31,940 nt of DNA from Alphaproteobacteria bacterium (GCA_006226225.1 SBHI01000081.1:1-31940), one strand, 5' to 3'. Numbered from the stretch's first letter, positions 24,115 to 31,535 are shown. Numbers and translations are program-made. The notes: generated by a model from the sequence alone, not told the origin.

Positions 24115-24510
24115 TTATACGCGGCGGCGTTTGCGCTGGCGGCAACCGTTATGCGGAATCGGCGTAATGTCTGTGATCGACGTAATGGTAAAGCCGATGG
24201 ACTGCAATGCACGCAGAACAGATTCACGTCCCGGGCCGGGGCCCTTGACCAAAACTTCCAGAGAAGACATACCATGCTCCTGCGCTTTGCGTCCGGCATC
24301 TTCCGCAGCCATCTGACCGGCGTAAGGTGTGGATTTACGCGAACCTTTAAAACCCTGTGCACCGGCTGTCGACCAGGAAATGACATTTCCCTGAACATCC
24401 GTAATGGTCACATTGGTGTTGTTAAAGCTGGCATTGACATGTGCCACGCCCGTCGCAATATTTTTCTTTTCTTTTTTGCGGGTTTTGACCGCTGTTTTTG
24501 CTTTAGCCAT
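24115..24510 (-). CDS. rpsK: 30S ribosomal protein S11
   Basis: A 131-residue S11 of the small-subunit platform. It shows KKNIATGVAHVNASFNNT, ITDVQGNVISWSTAG, GFKGSRKSTPYAGQ and VLVKGPGPGRESVLRAL, then DITPIPHNGCR. The last residues read GCRQRKRRRV; in most bacteria this is GCRPPKRRRV, so the two prolines are changed to Gln and Arg. The N-terminal basic stretch is ordinary. It lies between rpsM and rpoA, 34 bases after rpsM, with an AAGG ribosome site. Confidence 0.98.
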   Translation of the reverse strand: MAKAKTAVKTRKKEKKNIATGVAHVNASFNNTNVTITDVQGNVISWSTAGAQGFKGSRKSTPYAGQMAAEDAGRKAQEHGMSSLEVLVKGPGPGRESVLRALQSIGFTITSITDITPIPHNGCRQRKRRRV

Positions 24511-24543
24511 CGTCTAAAAACCTTCTTTCATCACTTGCATTTA

Positions 24544-24921
24544 TTATCGGGTGGCCTTCTTCTTACCGGCGATCGGTTTTGCCGGGCCTTTACGCGTGCG
24601 CGCATTTGTATGCGTGCGCTGACCGCGAACCGGCAGGCCTTTCCTGTGGCGCAGACCGCGATAGCAACCAAGATCCAGCAGACGCTTGATGCTCATCGAA
24701 ACCGTACGGCGCAGATCACCTTCGACCTCAAAGTCGTTGGCGATAATTTCGCGAATTTGTGATTCTTCCTGCTCGCTCATGTCTTTGACACGGCGTTCGG
24801 CGGGAATATTGGCCATTTCACAAATCTTTTTCGATGTCGTCGGACCGATACCGTAAATATAGGTCAGGGCAATTACGACCCTTTTTTCCGACGGAATGTT
24901 TACACCTGCGATACGTGCCAC
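24544..24921 (-). CDS. rpsM: 30S ribosomal protein S13
   Basis: A 125-residue S13 of the small-subunit head, which contacts P-site tRNA and helps join the subunits. It begins MARIAGVNIPSEKRVVIALTY in halves and continues YGIGPTTSKKICEMANI, LRRTVSMSIKRLLDLGCYRG and LRHRKGLPVRGQRTHTNART. The start codon is GTG (24919-24921), supported by GGAG nine bases upstream. It is the first gene of the alpha-type operon (rpsM-rpsK-rpoA-rplQ), with its own strong promoter and a structured leader of about 180 bases. rpsD, which regulates this operon in E. coli, is not in the operon. Confidence 0.98.
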   Translation of the reverse strand: MARIAGVNIPSEKRVVIALTYIYGIGPTTSKKICEMANIPAERRVKDMSEQEESQIREIIANDFEVEGDLRRTVSMSIKRLLDLGCYRGLRHRKGLPVRGQRTHTNARTRKGPAKPIAGKKKATR

Positions 24922-24996
24922 TGTCTTAAACTCCTTTTATATATTTTAAAGACTGCTCAGTTGCTTGGTCTTTTTTGTTTCTTTTATCTGTCTTGT

Positions 24997-25026
24997 CGGT
25001 CTGCCGCTTTTTTTTCGCGCAGACCG
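24997..25026 (-). promoter_or_regulatory. Hairpin in the rpsM operon leader
   Basis: Perfect 8-bp arms (GCAGACCG / CGGTCTGC; 25019-25026 with 24997-25004) enclose a 14-base A-rich loop in the leader RNA. There is no T-run after it on the minus strand, so it is not a terminator. In E. coli the equivalent leader folds into a pseudoknot bound by S4; whether this one binds a ribosomal protein is unknown. Confidence 0.5.
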
Positions 25027-25106
25027 GATGATTCTTTTGATCCCTTCAAAAACCTTGCCAATAGCAAAACCGCAAGCCGCAAGGCATTCCTAGGGTCAGC
25101 GGGCGT

Positions 25107-25134
25107 ATTATATGTGTAACGGCAAAAATGTCAA
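25107..25134 (-). promoter_or_regulatory. Consensus promoter of the rpsM-rpsK-rpoA-rplQ operon
   Basis: Read on the minus strand: perfect TTGACA (25129-25134), 16-base spacer, perfect TATAAT (25107-25112). Transcription would begin near 25100 and give a leader of about 180 bases before rpsM. It sits 38 bases after the adk stop, separating the spc-type and alpha-type operons. Confidence 0.85.
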
Positions 25135-25172
25135 CAGCTTTCTGCCCGAAAAAACTGTTTTTTTACGCGGCC

Positions 25173-25874
25173 TTAAATCTTCGGATTACTGCCGTTTTTC
25201 CGTTTCGGCGCATCCCCGGCGGCAATCGTGTCCAGCACGGCGGAAATATCCTCCGAAACCTTGTCCATATCCTGCATACCGTCCACTTGATCCAGCAGAT
25301 TGCGGCTCTGGTAATAAGCCAAAATCGGCGCGGTCTGGTCGTGATAAACGTCAAGGCGCACCTTGACTTTCTCCGGCGTGTCATCTGCGCGCCGCTTGAA
25401 TTGCCCTTCGGCACCGCAAGCATCGCATGTGTCTTCCACTGCCGGTTTTTTGAATTTATCGTGATAACCCTCGTCACAGCAGGCGCAGGTAAAGCGGCCG
25501 GAAATACGCTCGACCAGCTCATCATCATTGACGTCCAGCTGCACCACAGCATCAAGGTTTTTCCCTGCCTCACTCAGTGCCTTTTCAAGCCCTTCGGCCT
25601 GTTCGACATTGCGTGGAAAGCCGTCCAGCAGAAAACCGTTTGCGCAATCAGGCTCTTTAATGCGTTCCACAATCATCTGGATCGTAATTTCGCTCGGCAC
25701 CAGATTGCCGGATTCAACGATATCCTTAATTTTCTTACCCAGTTCATCTCCGGATGCGATTTTCTCACGAAACATATCGCCTGTTGATAATTGCGGAATT
25801 CCATATTTATCAGCAATGCGGCGTGCCTGTGTTCCCTTGCCCGCGCCCGGCGGCCCTACGAGTACGATAATCAT
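25173..25874 (-). CDS. adk: Adenylate kinase
   Basis: A 233-residue adenylate kinase that interconverts ATP, ADP and AMP. The P-loop GPPGAGKGT is at residues 7-15, followed by STGDMFREKI, NGFLLDGFPRNVEQAE and the RR-ADD LID-side motif. The LID is the long form with a zinc-type set of cysteines: C130 and C133 (CACC) and C150 and C153 (CDAC). An extra C132 lies between the first pair. The C-terminus runs about 15 residues past the usual end (GDAPKRKNGSNPKI). Its start overlaps the secY stop (ATGA, 25871-25874), the usual alphaproteobacterial secY-adk coupling. No strong terminator hairpin is seen after it before the rpsM promoter. Confidence 0.98.
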   Translation of the reverse strand: MIIVLVGPPGAGKGTQARRIADKYGIPQLSTGDMFREKIASGDELGKKIKDIVESGNLVPSEITIQMIVERIKEPDCANGFLLDGFPRNVEQAEGLEKALSEAGKNLDAVVQLDVNDDELVERISGRFTCACCDEGYHDKFKKPAVEDTCDACGAEGQFKRRADDTPEKVKVRLDVYHDQTAPILAYYQSRNLLDQVDGMQDMDKVSEDISAVLDTIAAGDAPKRKNGSNPKI

Positions 25875-27211
25875 GTTCTGCGTCTTCCTCTGAGTTTCGT
25901 TTTGCGAAGCAGCCCTTCATATTGGTGGGCCAACAAATGCGACTGGATTTGCGCCACCGTATCAATCGTGACGGTCACCACAATCAGGAGGCTCGTTCCT
26001 CCGAAATAAAACGGCATCTTATATTTTGCCATCAGAAACTCAGGTAATAAGCATATTACAACAAGATAGGCTGCGCCAATCACGGTAATACGGGTCAGAA
26101 TAAAATTAAGATAATCAGCGGTCGGTTGACCGGGACGAATACCCGGAATAAAGCCACCGTAACGCTTCAAATTATCCGCGGTTTCTTGCGGATTAAAAAC
26201 AATCGCCGTATAGAAAAAGCAGAAGAAAACAACCAATGCGCCGTAAAGCGCCATATAAGTCGGCGAACCGTGCTGCAGATAACGGCTGATTGCATCCAGT
26301 ATGGGGCTGCCGTCACTGCCGGTAAAGCCAACAAAGGTCAGCGGAAACAGCAGTAGAGATGATGCAAAGATCGGCGGAATAACGCCGGAAGAATTCAGTT
26401 TCAACGGCATATGGCTGGAATCACCGGCATACATTTTATTGCCGACCTGGCGCTTCGGATACTGCACAATGACGCGGCGCTGCGCCCGTTCGATAAAGAC
26501 GATAAAGGTGATAACCGCAACAACCAGAGCCGCCATAAACAGCAGCAGGAATGGTGAGAATACTTTTTCCAGACTCAGCTGCAACGTTCCTGCCAGCGCC
26601 CGCGGCAGTTCCGCCACAATACCGGCAAAGATAATTAATGACAAACCGTTACCAACGCCGCGCGCGGTAATCTGCTCGCCAATCCACATCAGGAAAACCG
26701 TACCACCGACCAGCGTAATGACTGCTGTTGCGCGGAAAAAGAACCCGGGATCCGAGACAATCGCACCGCCGCCCATGCTTTCCAGCCCCATCGCCAGAGC
26801 ATAAGCCTGAACCGTTGCCAAAAGTACTGTTCCGTAACGGGTATATTGGTTGATTTTCTGGCGGCCCGCCTCACCTTCCTTTTTCATGCTCTCCAATGAC
26901 GGCACCATCGCCGTCATCATCTGCATGATAATGGATGCGGTAATATAGGGCATAATCCCCATCGTGAAGATCGTCATACGCTGCAGGGCACCACCAGAGA
27001 ACATATTGAACATGTCCAATACACCGCCGGATTTTTGCGAGAAAATATCCTGCCATGCCTGGGGGTCAATTCCCGGAAGAGGAACATAGGTGCCAAGACG
27101 GTAAATTAAAAGCGCCAAAACAGTAAATTTCAGACGTGCTTTCAAATCATCGGCCTTTGCCAGCGCGCCAAAATTAAAGTTCGCGGCAAATTGTTCCGTC
27201 ATAGACGCCAT
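25871..27211 (-). CDS. secY: Protein translocase subunit SecY
   Basis: A 446-residue SecY, the channel-forming subunit of the SecYEG translocase, with ten membrane helices. Visible signatures include LIYRLGTYVPLPGIDP, the plug region GGALQRMTIFTMGIMPYITASIIMQ, and cytoplasmic loop motifs IVFIERAQRRVIVQYPKRQ and KRYGGFIPGIRPGQPT. Length is normal. ATG 27211 has an AAGGA box about eight bases upstream; a second in-frame ATG at 27202 is possible. It is separated from rplO by 113 bases with two strong hairpins, unusual within this otherwise compact operon, and overlaps adk. Confidence 0.98.
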   Translation of the reverse strand: MASMTEQFAANFNFGALAKADDLKARLKFTVLALLIYRLGTYVPLPGIDPQAWQDIFSQKSGGVLDMFNMFSGGALQRMTIFTMGIMPYITASIIMQMMTAMVPSLESMKKEGEAGRQKINQYTRYGTVLLATVQAYALAMGLESMGGGAIVSDPGFFFRATAVITLVGGTVFLMWIGEQITARGVGNGLSLIIFAGIVAELPRALAGTLQLSLEKVFSPFLLLFMAALVVAVITFIVFIERAQRRVIVQYPKRQVGNKMYAGDSSHMPLKLNSSGVIPPIFASSLLLFPLTFVGFTGSDGSPILDAISRYLQHGSPTYMALYGALVVFFCFFYTAIVFNPQETADNLKRYGGFIPGIRPGQPTADYLNFILTRITVIGAAYLVVICLLPEFLMAKYKMPFYFGGTSLLIVVTVTIDTVAQIQSHLLAHQYEGLLRKTKLRGRRRT

Positions 27212-27245
27212 GATGAAAATCCTTCTTCCTGTTCCTTTATATTAA

Positions 27246-27283
27246 GAGCGGCCGAACGGGAATCCCCGGATGGTCGGCCGCTC
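27246..27283 (-). promoter_or_regulatory. Strong hairpin before secY
   Basis: GAGCGGCCGA (27246-27255) and TCGGCCGCTC (27274-27283) are perfect 10-bp arms; the 18-base loop can form an inner 4-bp stem. On the minus strand it is followed by TTAAT, not a T-run. It ends 34 bases before the secY start. Attenuation, mRNA stabilisation or processing is possible. Confidence 0.6.
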
Positions 27284-27303
27284 ATAGAATAGTCTTGATG
27301 CAG

Positions 27304-27340
27304 AAAAACAGCAAGAAAAACGGTTTAGATTGCTGTTTTT
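27304..27340 (-). terminator. Terminator-like hairpin at the end of rplO
   Basis: On the minus strand AAAAACAGCA and TGCTGTTTTT form perfect 10-bp arms (27331-27340 with 27304-27313) around 17 bases; the 3' arm itself provides the T-run. The stem core (CAGCA/TGCTG) is short and weak. The 5' arm lies in the last codons of rplO. Partial termination between rplO and secY is inferred. Confidence 0.45.
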
Positions 27341-27816
27341 CGTTCGATCTTTTTGGGTTCCGGCAGAAACTCGACTTTACCGCCTGCTTTTTCGACAGCA
27401 GCAATAGCCGTTTTTGTTGCACCGGTGATCTTGAACGTGACTTTGCTTTTGATCGCGCCCTGTCCCAGCAGACGAACACCGGGAGCCGTGCGTTTAACCA
27501 GACCGGCATTTACCAGAGCCGCTGCATCGATGACTTTTCCTGCATCCAGCAGTTTTTTGTCAACAGCCGTCTGGATATCCGACAGATTTACAGTTGCCCA
27601 GTTTTTGCGTGTCGGATTGTGAAATCCGCGCTTGGGCAAACGGCGGTAAATCGGCATTTGACCGCCTTCAAAACCTTTAATGGCAACACCTGTACGTGAC
27701 TTCTGACCTTTTTGGCCGCGTCCGCAAGTTTTACCTTTACCCGAACCGATACCGCGGCCGACGCGAATGCGCGACTTGCTGCTTCCGGGTTTGCCTTTAA
27801 GTTCGTTCAGTTTCAT
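27325..27816 (-). CDS. rplO: 50S ribosomal protein L15
   Basis: A 163-residue L15, a late-assembly protein of the large subunit. It has the Gly/Lys-rich start MKLNELKGKPGSSKSR, then GRGIGSGKGKTCGRGQKGQKSR, which can be read in halves at about residues 20-42, FEGGQMPIYRRLPKRGF, and the C-terminal VRLLGQGAIKSKVTFK. The end is Glu/Lys-rich (EPKKIERKTAI) and its codons form one arm of a terminator-like hairpin. It lies 21 bases after rpmD with GAGG upstream. Confidence 0.98.
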   Translation of the reverse strand: MKLNELKGKPGSSKSRIRVGRGIGSGKGKTCGRGQKGQKSRTGVAIKGFEGGQMPIYRRLPKRGFHNPTRKNWATVNLSDIQTAVDKKLLDAGKVIDAAALVNAGLVKRTAPGVRLLGQGAIKSKVTFKITGATKTAIAAVEKAGGKVEFLPEPKKIERKTAI

Positions 27817-27837
27817 CCTTCAATACCTCTTCTTCTA

Positions 27838-28149
27838 TTATGCAGCGTCTTCAACGATCTGCACGAGATGTTTGACTTTGTTAATCATGCCGCGCACAGC
27901 TGGCGTGTCTTCCAGAACGCGCGTGCGGCCGATTTTATTCAGGCCAAGGCCTGTCAGCGTTGCATGCTGTTTTTGCACACGGCCAATCGGGCTCGCAATT
28001 TGCGTGACCGTTACGGTTTTTCCCGCAGGTTTCTTCGCAGCCGCTTTTTTCGGCGCTGCTTTTTTCTCAACCGCTTCTTTTTTCACAGCGGGTTTTGCCG
28101 CTTTTTTCGGTGCGGTTTTCTTTGCGGTTGTCTTTTTTTCTTCAGCCAT
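27838..28149 (-). CDS. rpmD: 50S ribosomal protein L30 with long Lys/Ala-rich N-terminal extension
   Basis: A 103-residue protein whose last roughly 60 residues are a normal L30: TVTVTQIASPIGRVQKQ, ATLTGLGLNKIGRTRVLED, and VRGMINKVKHLVQIV. The family is usually about 60 residues, so residues 1-44 are an addition, made almost only of Lys, Ala, Pro, Glu, Thr and Val (TTAKKTAPKKAAKPAVKKEA), like histone H1 tails and the AKP-type tails of some bacterial proteins. GAGGAG eight bases before ATG 28149 fixes the long start, and no internal Met lies before the L30 core. Its place between rpsE and rplO is standard. The extension may bind rRNA or be unordered; this is inference. Confidence 0.95.
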   Translation of the reverse strand: MAEEKKTTAKKTAPKKAAKPAVKKEAVEKKAAPKKAAAKKPAGKTVTVTQIASPIGRVQKQHATLTGLGLNKIGRTRVLEDTPAVRGMINKVKHLVQIVEDAA

Positions 28150-28212
28150 CGTGCCGACTCCTCAAAGTAAAACTTTATTCATGCCGGTTTCCAAAAATCC
28201 GGCGTTAATTGC

Positions 28213-28755
28213 TTATTCCGCTTTCGCGTCCTCTTCACCTTTTTTGCGTCCGAGAACATCGCTGACACGGCGACCGCGGCGAGCGGCAACCATACGCGGG
28301 CTTTCCATCGAACTCAAGCCAGCCAATGCGGCGCGTACCATGTTATACGGGTTAGACGATCCTTGCGATTTCGCAACAATGTCCTGAATACCCAGAACTT
28401 CAAAAACAGCACGCAGCGGGCCACCGGCGATGATACCTGTACCGGCAGGTGCGGCACGCATCAGAACCTGACCGGCGCCAAAGCGTCCGACGATGTCATG
28501 ATGAAGTGTGCGTCCCTCACGCAGCGGAATCCGAACCATATTGCGCTTGGCTTGCTCCGTTGCTTTCTGAATGCCTTCCGGAACCTCACGGGCTTTACCG
28601 GTGCCTGCGCCAACGCGTCCGCGTCCGTCGCCAACGACCACGAGGGCCGCAAATCCGAAACGGCGTCCACCTTTCACGACCTTGGCGACACGGTTAATGC
28701 CGACCAGGCGTTCCATCAGTTCCGTTTCCTGCTGTGCTCTTTCTGCTGATTTCAT
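28213..28755 (-). CDS. rpsE: 30S ribosomal protein S5
   Basis: A 180-residue S5 of the small subunit, important for decoding accuracy and mRNA unwinding. It contains MERLVGINRVAKVVKGGRR, FGFAALVVVGDGRGRVGAG, HHDIVGRFGAGQVLMRAAP and GIIAGGPLRAVFEVLGIQD, followed by GSSNPYNMVRAAL. The tail is charged (GRKKGEEDAKAE). It lies between rplR (47 bases upstream) and rpmD (63 bases downstream). An AAGGG box precedes ATG 28755. Confidence 0.98.
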   Translation of the reverse strand: MKSAERAQQETELMERLVGINRVAKVVKGGRRFGFAALVVVGDGRGRVGAGTGKAREVPEGIQKATEQAKRNMVRIPLREGRTLHHDIVGRFGAGQVLMRAAPAGTGIIAGGPLRAVFEVLGIQDIVAKSQGSSNPYNMVRAALAGLSSMESPRMVAARRGRRVSDVLGRKKGEEDAKAE

Positions 28756-28802
28756 TTTTTTACCCTTACGTATTTTACTCTCGCGCCATTTGCGCCAAAA
28801 AA

Positions 28803-29165
28803 TTAAAAGACCAGTCCGCCCTCGCGTGCGCCATCGGCCAGCGCCTTAACACGGCCGTGATAAGCAGCAAGACCGCGGTCAAACATAACTTCCTTGACGC
28901 CTGCTTTGCTTGCGCGAGCAGCCAGAAGCTTGCCAACTTGTGCGGCGGCATCCACATTCGCGGTTTTTTCCAGTTTACCGCGCAGTTCTTTGTCGATCGT
29001 CGACGCCGATGCCAAGGTCAGACCTTTTTCGTCATCAATGACCTGTGCATAAATATGCAGCCCCGTACGATGGACGGACAGACGCGGATGACCATTCTGG
29101 CCTTTGCGCAGTTTGGAACGCGTTCTCCAGAGACGTCTCTGTTTCGGTGTCGCTTTTTTCAACAT
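28803..29165 (-). CDS. rplR: 50S ribosomal protein L18
   Basis: A 120-residue L18, a 5S rRNA-binding protein of the central protuberance. It shows RRLWRTRSKLRKGQNGHPRL, LSVHRTGLHIYAQVIDD, TLASASTIDKELR, and the C-terminal FDRGLAAYHGRVKALADGAREGG in two overlapping parts. Length is normal. The start has only a weak ribosome site, so it may depend on coupled translation from rplF, 30 bases upstream. Confidence 0.98.
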   Translation of the reverse strand: MLKKATPKQRRLWRTRSKLRKGQNGHPRLSVHRTGLHIYAQVIDDEKGLTLASASTIDKELRGKLEKTANVDAAAQVGKLLAARASKAGVKEVMFDRGLAAYHGRVKALADGAREGGLVF

Positions 29166-29195
29166 CTTCTTAAACCCTTTTATTTCAAAAACTTA

Positions 29196-29729
29196 TTACT
29201 TTTTCTTACCTTCTTTTCTCAAGACGCGCTGTCCTTCATAGCGGATACCTTTTCCTTTGTAAGGCTCCGGCGGACGGAAAGCGATGATCTCTGCAGCCAC
29301 CTGACCGACTTGTTTTTTGTCGATACCGCTGATTTCCAGCTCTGTCTGGGTCGGCGCATTGATTTTAATTCCTGCGGGAATCGGGTAGATCACATCATGG
29401 CTGTAACCAAGCTGCAGAACAACGTTGCTGCCCTGTACGGATGCGCGGTAACCGACACCTTTGATCTCCAGTTTTTTGCTGAAGCCGTTGCTGACACCTT
29501 CAACCATATTGGCGATCAGCGAACGGGATGTTCCCCAAATGCTGCGCGCAAAGCGTGACTGGCTGCGCGGTGTCAAAGATACCTGACCGTCTTCCAGCTT
29601 CACTGACAGTTCATCCACGAGGCGCAGTTTAAGCTCGCCGAGTTTGCCTTTTACAGTCACATCCTGACCGCTGATTTGTACATCAACACCTTCAGGAACG
29701 ATGACGGGGTTTTTGGCTATGCGTGACAT
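29196..29729 (-). CDS. rplF: 50S ribosomal protein L6
   Basis: A 177-residue L6 near the factor-binding site of the large subunit, with two related domains. The sequence begins MSRIAKNPVIVPEGVDV and includes VTVKGKLGELKL, ANMVEGVSNGFSKKLEIKGV, GYRASVQGSNVVLQLGYSH, and the C-terminal signature PEPYKGKGIRYEGQRVLRKE. The tail KKK is typical. It sits between rpsH (47 bases upstream) and rplR. Nothing unusual is seen. Confidence 0.98.
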   Translation of the reverse strand: MSRIAKNPVIVPEGVDVQISGQDVTVKGKLGELKLRLVDELSVKLEDGQVSLTPRSQSRFARSIWGTSRSLIANMVEGVSNGFSKKLEIKGVGYRASVQGSNVVLQLGYSHDVIYPIPAGIKINAPTQTELEISGIDKKQVGQVAAEIIAFRPPEPYKGKGIRYEGQRVLRKEGKKK

Positions 29730-29776
29730 TGTTTTCTACCTTCTTATTCTCTGCGTTCTAATATCCTAAGTAATCC

Positions 29777-30175
29777 TTAGAAGACCCGACAAAGCACTTC
29801 GCCGCCGACATTTTGTTCGCGTGCATCGTGATCAGACATCACGCCGCGCGGGGTCGACAGAATGGAAATACCAAGACCGTTATAAACCTGCGGCAACTCC
29901 TTAACTTTGGAGTAAACGCGGCGGCCCGGTTTGGAAACGCGCGCGATTTTGCGGATAACAGGCTCACCTTCGAAATACTTCAGCTCGACTTCCAGATCGG
30001 CCAGACCGCCTGCATGATCAACACGTGTATAGCCTTGGATAAATCCTTCTTTTTTCAGGACTTCCAGAACATTCTCGCGCAGTTTCGACGCAGGGCTTTT
30101 CACAACGTCCAGCCCGGCGTTTTGACCGTTACGGATACGTGTCAACAGATCACCTAAAGTATCACTCATTGTCAT
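29777..30175 (-). CDS. rpsH: 30S ribosomal protein S8
   Basis: A 132-residue S8, an early 16S rRNA-binding protein and, in E. coli, the translational regulator of the spc operon. It begins MSDTLGDLLTRIRNGQNAG after two extra residues and contains RVSKPGRRVYSKVKELP, YNGLGISILSTPRGVMSDHDA and the end GGEVLCRVF. ATG 30175 is preferred over 30169 because AAGGAG lies ten bases upstream. A 124-base spacer with a hairpin precedes it, much longer than the other gaps in the operon. Confidence 0.98.
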   Translation of the reverse strand: MTMSDTLGDLLTRIRNGQNAGLDVVKSPASKLRENVLEVLKKEGFIQGYTRVDHAGGLADLEVELKYFEGEPVIRKIARVSKPGRRVYSKVKELPQVYNGLGISILSTPRGVMSDHDAREQNVGGEVLCRVF

Positions 30176-30201
30176 TGTTTTCTTGCTCCTTCATTTTCAG
30201 C

Positions 30202-30231
30202 GCCATATTCGGTTTTCAAACGCCCTATGGC
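30202..30231 (-). promoter_or_regulatory. Hairpin in the rpsN-rpsH spacer
   Basis: GCCATA and TATGGC (30202-30207 with 30226-30231) are perfect 6-bp arms around an 18-base loop, ending about 26 bases before the rpsH start, within the 124-base spacer 30176-30299. A 10-bp AT palindrome, AAAATATTTT, lies next to it at 30236-30245. Function unknown; an S8-binding control site is one possibility. Confidence 0.35.
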
Positions 30232-30299
30232 CGATAAAATATTTTCCTCAATATGCCTTCTATATACACAAGGCGGTTATCTTTAATGCTGGCTCTTTC

Positions 30300-30605
30300 T
30301 TACCAGCTGGATTTCACAACGCCGGGAACCATACCCTCGGATGCGAGTTTTCTCAGAGAAATACGGGACATACCGAATTTACGGTAGTTACCGCGCGGGC
30401 GCCCTGTAATCTGACAACGGTTACGCAAGCGTGTTTTTGCACCGTTGCGCGGCAGTTCTGCCAGCTTGATTACAGCCTGAAAGCGCTCTTCATCGCTGAC
30501 CGAACGGTCGGAAATGATTTCTTTCAGGCGCGCACGCTTGCCGGCATATTTCTTTACCAGCTTTTCGCGGCGTTTGTTTTTCTCAATTGAACTCTTCTTG
30601 GCCAT
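30300..30605 (-). CDS. rpsN: 30S ribosomal protein S14 (zinc-free form)
   Basis: A 101-residue S14 of the small-subunit head. It shows MAKKSSIEKNKRREKLVKKY, LAELPRNGAKTRLRNRCQIT, GRPRGNYRKFGMSRISLRKL and the end GMVPGVVKSSW. The length of about 101 and the absence of the two CxxC pairs mark it as the zinc-independent type usual in proteobacteria. GGAGG lies nine bases before ATG 30605. It lies 21 bases after rplE. Confidence 0.98.
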   Translation of the reverse strand: MAKKSSIEKNKRREKLVKKYAGKRARLKEIISDRSVSDEERFQAVIKLAELPRNGAKTRLRNRCQITGRPRGNYRKFGMSRISLRKLASEGMVPGVVKSSW

Positions 30606-30626
30606 CCGTTTTGTCCTCCGGTCCTA

Positions 30627-31172
30627 TTACTTCTTTTTGAACGGCATGTTAAAGCCCGTCAACAGAGCCAATGCCTCTTCATTCGTTTTTGCGCTCGTGC
30701 AAATCACGATATCCATACCGCGCACTTTATCAATCTGGTCATACTCGATCTCGGGAAAGATGATCTGTTCTTTAATACCAAGAGCGTAGTTGCCGCTGCC
30801 GTCAAAGCTTGTCGGCGAAATACCGCGGAAGTCGCGAATACGCGGCATAGCGATATTGATCAGGCGATCCAGAAATTCATACATACGCGCACCGCGCAAT
30901 GTGACTTTGCAGCCGATAGACATGCCGTCACGCAGTTTGAACTGTGCGATTGATTTACGTGCTTTCGTCACCACCGGTTTTTGACCTGCAATGGCTTCCA
31001 GCTCGGCAACGGCGGAGCGGATGCGTTTGCTGTCCTGAACATTGTCGCCAACGCCCATATTGAGGACGATCTTTTCCAGTTTCGGAATGGCGTTATCATT
31101 GCCGTAACCGAACTGCTCTTTCAGAGCCGGTTTGATCTTTTCCACATATTCTGTCTTCAAACGTGTTGTCAT
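30627..31172 (-). CDS. rplE: 50S ribosomal protein L5
   Basis: A 181-residue L5 that binds 5S rRNA and contacts P-site tRNA. It contains LKEQFGYGNDNAIPKLEKIV, LNMGVGDNVQDSKRI, KPVVTKARKSIAQFKLRDGM, GCKVTLRGARMYEFLDRLI, PRIRDFRGISPTSFDGSGNY and the closing LLTGFNMPFKKK. Length is normal. In E. coli the S8-binding control site is at the start of this gene; I do not see an obvious equivalent by eye. It lies between rplX and rpsN. Confidence 0.98.
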   Translation of the reverse strand: MTTRLKTEYVEKIKPALKEQFGYGNDNAIPKLEKIVLNMGVGDNVQDSKRIRSAVAELEAIAGQKPVVTKARKSIAQFKLRDGMSIGCKVTLRGARMYEFLDRLINIAMPRIRDFRGISPTSFDGSGNYALGIKEQIIFPEIEYDQIDKVRGMDIVICTSAKTNEEALALLTGFNMPFKKK

Positions 31173-31198
31173 CGTTCTATCTCTTGCTTTACTGCTTA

Positions 31199-31531
31199 TT
31201 ATTCATCAACGACTTCGCCGGATTTCTTGGCAAAGCGTACTTTACGTCCACCTTTCAGAACCTGATATCCGACACGGGTCGCTTCCCCGGATTTCGGATC
31301 AACCACAGCGATATTGGAAATGTGGATCGGTGTTTCCTGCTCCACAATACCGCCTGCTCCCGTCTGAGAGGGACGCGTGTGTTTTTTGCGAATGTTAACG
31401 CCCTTTACAATGGCACGATTTTCTTCGCGCAGCACTTTCAGGACTTCGCCTTTGCGGCCTTTGTCGCGGCCGGTCGTGACGATGACTTCATCGCCTTTTT
31501 TAATTTTTAATTTTTTACGCTCAGCTGTCAT
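31199..31531 (-). CDS. rplX: 50S ribosomal protein L24
   Basis: A 110-residue L24, an assembly initiator of the large subunit. It shows KLKIKKGDEVIVTTGRDKGR, KGEVLKVLREENRAIVKGVN and the conserved KKHTRPS, then HISNIAVVDPKSGEATRVGY. It starts four bases after the rplN stop, and its GGAGG ribosome site lies inside the last codons of rplN, so translation is coupled. Confidence 0.98.
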   Translation of the reverse strand: MTAERKKLKIKKGDEVIVTTGRDKGRKGEVLKVLREENRAIVKGVNIRKKHTRPSQTGAGGIVEQETPIHISNIAVVDPKSGEATRVGYQVLKGGRKVRFAKKSGEVVDE

Positions 31532-31535
31532 TGTC

